Below, one piece after another: positions 60,009 to 64,000 of a DNA stretch of 64,000 nucleotides. Each line of letters starts with the position of its first letter. The stretch's first letter is position 1. The notes beneath the pieces are model-generated. The model saw only the letters and a program-made list of their open reading frames with translations. It made no database searches and was not told the DNA's origin. Origin of the DNA: an uncultured Algibacter sp. (GTDB lineage: Bacteria > Bacteroidota > Bacteroidia > Flavobacteriales > Flavobacteriaceae). The DNA is taken from assembly GCA_947499935.1 (NCBI GenBank), contig CANMQH010000002.1:186001-250000 (forward strand), given 5' to 3'. The position numbers were made by a program, and so were the translations under genes.

Positions 60009-61001
60009 ATGAAAGCATATACTATTCAAGAAATAAACGACCTTTTACAAGGTGAACTTATAGGAAATACAACGCAAAAAATTGAAGGTCCAGAACAACT
60101 TCAAAATGCAAAAAATAACCATATAACGTTTATAGGTAGTACAAAATATTTAAAACACTGGGATGACTCTAAAGCGTGTGCAGCTGTAATAAATGATAAT
60201 TTAACGTTAGAACCTGGTGATAATCGGGCTTTAATTAAAGTAAAAAATGCTGATTTGGCTATGGCCAATATCTTAGAATTTTTTAACCCACCGGCACCAG
60301 AGTTTGAACATGAGATTCACCCAACTGCGGTAATAGATAAAACAGCAACCCTAGGCAAGGGTTGTAAAATAGGTGCAAATTGCTACGTTGGAAAAAATGT
60401 ATCTCTTGGAGATGGTGTTATTTTATACCCAAATGTATGTGTGTTTGACGAAACAACCATAGGCGATAATACTATAGCTTGGTCTGGTACTGTTATTAGA
60501 GAACGCTCTATTATTGGTAGTCATTGTATATTTCATACCAATGTAAGTATTGGAGCTGATGGTTTTGGCTACAGACCAAGTGATGATGGTAGAGGTCTAG
60601 TAAAAATTCCGCAAATAGGAAATGTAATTATTGGACATTATGTAGAAATTGGAGCAAACTCTTGTGTAGATCGTGCAAAATTTAGTTCAACTATTGTTGG
60701 CGATGGTTGTAAAATAGATAACCTAGTACAAATAGCACATAACAGCGTTATGGGACGCTCTTGCATTATGGCTGGCCATAGTGGACTTGCTGGCTCTGTA
60801 ACTCTAGGCGATGGTGTTATTATTGGCGGAAGTGCCTCTATTAAAGATCACACCGAAATAGCATCTGGCGCCACTGTAGGTGCTGGCTCTGGTGTTATGA
60901 ATAATGTAAAAGCTGGCGAAACCGTTTTAGGATATCCTGCTCAAGAGGCAAAAGCCATGCTAAAACAATGGGTTGCTATGCGTAGATTGGTTAAGAAATA
61001 A
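60009..61001 (+). CDS. lpxD: UDP-3-O-acylglucosamine N-acyltransferase
   Basis: 330 residues, the normal LpxD length. There is an N-terminal uridine-binding domain, then a left-handed beta-helix of hexapeptide repeats from about 105, including the catalytic-His segment QIAHNSVMG near 242, and a C-terminal helix. It adds the second 3-hydroxyacyl chain in lipid A synthesis. It stands alone here, without the lpxC/fabZ and lpxA genes that accompany the main lpxD copy in Bacteroidota, so it may be a second copy. Confidence 0.92.
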   Translation: MKAYTIQEINDLLQGELIGNTTQKIEGPEQLQNAKNNHITFIGSTKYLKHWDDSKACAAVINDNLTLEPGDNRALIKVKNADLAMANILEFFNPPAPEFEHEIHPTAVIDKTATLGKGCKIGANCYVGKNVSLGDGVILYPNVCVFDETTIGDNTIAWSGTVIRERSIIGSHCIFHTNVSIGADGFGYRPSDDGRGLVKIPQIGNVIIGHYVEIGANSCVDRAKFSSTIVGDGCKIDNLVQIAHNSVMGRSCIMAGHSGLAGSVTLGDGVIIGGSASIKDHTEIASGATVGAGSGVMNNVKAGETVLGYPAQEAKAMLKQWVAMRRLVKK

Positions 61002-61166
61002 GCTAGGCTACTTAATTTTGTAAGCAACTAATAACGAACCCCGTTTAGCAAAGGATATAAAACACTAAAACGATTTTATTTTTACAATAACTAAGTTAAA
61101 ATATAAAAGAAAATGATTTGTTTTTTTGATGATTAATTATAAAATCATTGAATAATCAAACTTAAA

Positions 61167-61922
61167 TTACTCTAACCAGCCCTTAAAATCCTTAACCCGC
61201 TCTCGGGCAACAATAACATCTTGCTCATTATAAGCGTTTAGTTTTATTTGTAAACGTGAGTTGGTATAACTGAGCATATCCTTTATGGCGTTTATATTTA
61301 CAAAGAATTTGCGGTTTATGCGAAAAAAGGTTTGCGGTTCTAACTCGTTTTCTAATTGCTCTAGTGTAATATCTAATAAATAATTTCTACCTTCTGTTGT
61401 GTATAGATATGTGCCTTTATTTTCGCTATAAAAACATTCTATATCATCTATATTAATAAGTTTTAGGTGCTGACCTACTTTTACCGAAAACCGTTTTTTA
61501 TACTCCCGATCTATAGGGTTTATAAGAAGTTTTTTTATATCGTTAAAATCTAATGTTACGGCTTGTTTTTGTGGTGTGCGCGCTTTGTATTTTTTAACAG
61601 CAGTTTCTAAATCATCGTCATCTATGGGTTTTAAAAGATAGTCGATACTGTTTAATTTAAAGGCTTGTAGAGCATACTCATCATAAGCTGTCGTGAAAAT
61701 TATGGCAGATTTAATGTCTATGCTTTCAAAAATTTCGAAAGATAGACCATCGCTTAATTGTATATCTAAAAATATTAAATCTGGATGTGTATTGCTTTGA
61801 AACCAAGCTATGGATTCTTCTACGGAATGTAGCATGGTTTCTACTTTAATATGTAAAGTATCTAACATACGTTGTAAGCGACGTGCTGATGGTTTTTCGT
61901 CTTCTATAATAATGACTTTCAT
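61167..61922 (-). CDS. LytTR-type response regulator
   Basis: 251 residues: an N-terminal receiver with phosphoacceptor Asp in LIFLDIQLSDG near 57 and Lys in LLKPID, and a C-terminal LytTR DNA-binding domain (about 140-250, with GTYLYTTEGRNYLL and FFRINRKFFVN). It is transcribed with the sensor kinase downstream in gene order (minus strand), the usual LytS/LytR pair. Confidence 0.9.
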   Translation of the reverse strand: MKVIIIEDEKPSARRLQRMLDTLHIKVETMLHSVEESIAWFQSNTHPDLIFLDIQLSDGLSFEIFESIDIKSAIIFTTAYDEYALQAFKLNSIDYLLKPIDDDDLETAVKKYKARTPQKQAVTLDFNDIKKLLINPIDREYKKRFSVKVGQHLKLINIDDIECFYSENKGTYLYTTEGRNYLLDITLEQLENELEPQTFFRINRKFFVNINAIKDMLSYTNSRLQIKLNAYNEQDVIVARERVKDFKGWLE

Positions 61923-61966
61923 AGATTGGTTTTGTTTTTATAATATGCTTTTTCTTGGCTAATTAC

Positions 61967-62058
61967 GCGTTAGGGATTGTAGTGTAAAGCCCACAGTGAG
62001 GCACGAGCGAGGACTTGTAACGGAAAGCCCGACACCGACCTTAGGAGGTGTAACGCCC
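61967..62058. repeat. GC-richer dispersed-repeat-like element
   Basis: About 92 bases bounded by GCGTTA (61967-61972) and TAACGC (62051-62056), noticeably richer in G and C than its surroundings, with inner phrases such as AAAGCCCACAGTGAGG and GGACTTGTAACGGAAAGCCC. I recall similar intergenic elements scattered in flavobacterial genomes, so I read it as a dispersed repeat; a count of copies in the genome is needed. It lies inside the two-component operon. Confidence 0.65.
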
Positions 62059-62066
62059 AAACTATT

Positions 62067-62396
62067 TTACTCCCATTGGTTTTTATCCTTTTCCATGTAT
62101 TCTTGGATTTTACGCTCTTGCCACGATTTCCCAAAAAGATACCCCTTGCTAAATATACTCAATGCATGAAACGCAAGACCTATACCCCAAAATAGAGGCG
62201 TGGATAATGTTCCAAAATGCCATATACTGCTTTGATTATTAACGCTAACCATAACGATAATAAAAATATTGACTACAAGATACCAGAAGGCATGCCAATA
62301 AAACCCCTTTAAATCTTTAAGCTTTTTTTCTGCTCTTAAGTACGCTTCTTCTTTTTGGTAGCGTTTGTTTTTGTATGGTTCTATATTATTTTCCAT
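62067..62396 (-). CDS. 2TM-domain protein
   Basis: 109 residues with two hydrophobic helices (about 36-55 and 70-85) and the conserved ends of the 2TM family, R-A-E-K-K-L-K-D-L-K-G-F-Y-W-H and a final SWQERKIQEYM. It matches the C-terminal domain of the neighbouring kinase (KRKIEQYM). It may interact with that kinase. Confidence 0.8.
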   Translation of the reverse strand: MENNIEPYKNKRYQKEEAYLRAEKKLKDLKGFYWHAFWYLVVNIFIIVMVSVNNQSSIWHFGTLSTPLFWGIGLAFHALSIFSKGYLFGKSWQERKIQEYMEKDKNQWE

Positions 62397-62420
62397 GTGT
62401 TTTATTTTTAATGATTAACA

Positions 62421-63758
62421 CTAATGCCAGCGTGTTTCTTCTTCTCGCATGTATTGTTCTATTTTTCGTTTTTCCCAGCGGCTTCCAAAGGTTGCATCAG
62501 CAAAAAACACTTTAAAGGCTTGTATGGCCAAACCTAAGCCCCAACCAAACATTGGAAACCAAAACCATTGGAAATTCCATGATGTACGATAGTTTATAAA
62601 AATTAGAAAAGGAATAACAAATACATAGGAAATTAAACTATAATAGAAGCTTTTTAACGCTTCTACATGATTGCGTGCTCGCATGTAGGTATCGTTTATT
62701 TGGGTTTTTGATTCTGTTCTCATGACTGATATTTGTTTGGTTAACATGGGTATGGCAACAGCAAAACGGTTTGTCTCTTTATAAATTTGGACCTTTTTAG
62801 ATGTTAACAACTCGTAACGTTGCTTTATATTACTTAAACCCACACCACTACTCTTTTTTACAATTTGTTTGGGTTGTAAATTATTTTCTACTAATAAATT
62901 ACTGCCTTCTTCGTAAATATTTATGCGCAGTGGCTTACTAGAGGTTACAGTATTGTGTTTTACGGCATTTTCTAATAATAATTGTAATGATAGTGGCACT
63001 ACCTTACTTTCGGGATTATTAGCCTTGTTAGGCATGGTAAACACAATGCTATCTTCAAACCGCATCTTTATTAGAGACATATAGATTTTTGCAAATTGTA
63101 ATTCTTCGTCTACGGTTACTAATTCTTTGTTTTTTTGCTCTAAAACATAGCGATAGACTTTGGATAATGAGGTCGTAAATTTTTGAGCAAGCTGCGGGTT
63201 TTCTTCAATTAAACTGGTTAACACGTTTAAACTATTAAACAAAAAATGTGGGTCTAATTGATTTTTTAATGCATCAAACTTAGCACTAGCCGTGCCAGCT
63301 ATAACTTTTTGTTCTTTTATTTTATTTTGTTGATACTTGTTGTAATAATAAATAACATGAAAAATGCCAATAATGACTAAAGTAATCCATAAACCAAAAT
63401 GGTAATTACTGAATTTTTCGTTTTCTAAAAATTCTGAGAACGACCTATCTCCGTAAACCGTAGCTGTAAATGTTCTTAAAAGAAACAGACCTATTAAAGT
63501 GATTATAACTGCCCCTACTATGCCAATAATTATTCGTTTTATAGTATCTTCCTTTTTCCAAGAAAGCTTTTGGATATAATCAAAAAAGTACATATTTGAA
63601 TATCCAAGAACAAATGCATAGAGCTGATAGAATGCAAAATTAAGTAATGCAGTGTTAATATTTTTATATGCAAACCGGTTGGATAAAAAACTCCCTATTA
63701 TAAAAACAGCACATCCTATAAAAAAAGTTACATATATATTTTTAACCCATTTGCTCAT
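62421..63758 (-). CDS. LytS-type sensor histidine kinase with C-terminal 2TM domain
   Basis: 445 residues. Four N-terminal membrane helices (about 8-26, 38-58, 73-95, 120-140) are followed by a LytS-type His_kinase region with LDPHFLFNSLNVL (phosphoaccepting His near 171), an ATPase part with LLLENAVKHN and GVGLSNIKQRY, and a C-terminal 2TM domain (about 360-445). It pairs with the LytTR regulator at 61167. The fusion of a 2TM domain to the kinase is paralleled by the small free-standing 2TM protein next door. Confidence 0.88.
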   Translation of the reverse strand: MSKWVKNIYVTFFIGCAVFIIGSFLSNRFAYKNINTALLNFAFYQLYAFVLGYSNMYFFDYIQKLSWKKEDTIKRIIIGIVGAVIITLIGLFLLRTFTATVYGDRSFSEFLENEKFSNYHFGLWITLVIIGIFHVIYYYNKYQQNKIKEQKVIAGTASAKFDALKNQLDPHFLFNSLNVLTSLIEENPQLAQKFTTSLSKVYRYVLEQKNKELVTVDEELQFAKIYMSLIKMRFEDSIVFTMPNKANNPESKVVPLSLQLLLENAVKHNTVTSSKPLRINIYEEGSNLLVENNLQPKQIVKKSSGVGLSNIKQRYELLTSKKVQIYKETNRFAVAIPMLTKQISVMRTESKTQINDTYMRARNHVEALKSFYYSLISYVFVIPFLIFINYRTSWNFQWFWFPMFGWGLGLAIQAFKVFFADATFGSRWEKRKIEQYMREEETRWH

Positions 63759-63779
63759 AACCCTATTATTTACGCTTGT

Positions 63780-64000
63780 TTATTTACCGCAAGATTTTAA
63801 AATTTGCACAACACGCTCTTTACCCCATTTAGGATGAAAAACGGTTTCTGGCTTAAAGTTAGCAAAAAGTTCTAAAGCACGTTCTAAATCTTTACAGTAT
63901 GGCGTAGGGTCTTGTCCAAAATATTTTGCGCTACCCATATTCCACTCTGCCTTACAATATACCACTCTTGGGTTATTGGGCTCTAAAACTTCTGCTTTGG
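63780..64000 (-). CDS. C-terminal part of a conserved flavobacterial protein, truncated by window edge
   Basis: The reading frame is open to the right edge, so only about 73 C-terminal residues are seen. It contains LEPNNPRVVY at the edge, a Y-F-G-Q-D-x-x-x-Y-C-K-D-L-E-R-A-L-E-L-F helix and HPKWGKERVVQILKSCG. This resembles the end of tetratricopeptide-like envelope proteins of Bacteroidota with a P-x-W-G-x-x-x-x-x-x-x-x-L-x-x-C ending. It precedes the kinase gene by 21 nt on the same strand. Confidence 0.55.
   Translation of the reverse strand, partial: KAEVLEPNNPRVVYCKAEWNMGSAKYFGQDPTPYCKDLERALELFANFKPETVFHPKWGKERVVQILKSCGK

Overview
The window is AT-rich DNA of a bacterium of the Bacteroidota, most likely a marine Flavobacteriaceae. 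Support for this: a metalloprotease with a type IX secretion C-terminal sorting domain, Bacteroidota-type TssD/VgrG proteins, candidate TAnnTTTG promoter boxes, a grasp-with-spasm RiPP cluster, and LpxD. About 51 kb of accessory DNA lies left of a tRNA remnant, and about 13 kb of ordinary chromosome lies right of it.

Positions 1-3954 and 11900-25273 form what I read as one virus-like element, interrupted by cargo. The left part has a DnaA-C-like helix-turn-helix protein and a FtsK/HerA-type P-loop ATPase resembling packaging ATPases of tailless viruses. The right part is a tightly packed, all-plus-strand run of about 26 small genes. Most encode one hydrophobic segment plus a beta-rich, coiled-coil, helical-repeat or peptidoglycan-acting domain. 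No terminase, portal, HK97 capsid or tail gene is visible. I infer a provirus (or derived particle) of the tailless, membrane-containing kind. A 600-residue protein carries a beta-propeller inside a structural domain that also occurs, without the insert, in a 291-residue protein.

Positions 3955-11720 are cargo inside that element: an AbiEi-like-HTH/Fic fusion preceded by six degenerate repeats, an ABC three-component conflict system, and a KAP-family NTPase. All look like defence or conflict genes.

Positions 25731-41420 are an orphan type VI secretion (T6SS-iii) tip and effector island: TssD, VgrG, a DUF4280 PAAR-like protein with a papain-like toxin domain, a DUF6402-like effector, an M23 peptidase effector, and lipoprotein or membrane immunity candidates. 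Downstream are displaced effector cassettes that repeat the same backbone segment. One is split by an IS982 element, one is broken by a frameshift and an in-frame TAG, and one is a short stub. The sheath and baseplate genes are not here.

Positions 41432-48444 (minus strand) are a grasp-with-spasm RiPP cluster: GG-leader precursor, GRDP-like protein, ATP-grasp enzyme, small protein, SPASM protein, secreted protein, C39-peptidase ABC exporter and HlyD adaptor, with a divergent XRE-type regulator behind a perfect dyad. The island seems to end at 50957-51000 in the 3' half of a tRNA-Met gene (from the CAT anticodon loop). It is preceded by 13-bp and 10-bp tandem repeats that look like integrase arm sites. 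The matching integrase and intact tRNA would lie left of the window.

From 51100 on are chromosomal genes: an M43 protease, a coiled-coil/Roadblock-like/Ras-like GTPase/hybrid kinase operon, an AhpD-like protein with a cupredoxin-like lipoprotein, an AraC regulator, a DoxX-like protein, lpxD, and a LytTR/LytS-type two-component system with 2TM proteins.
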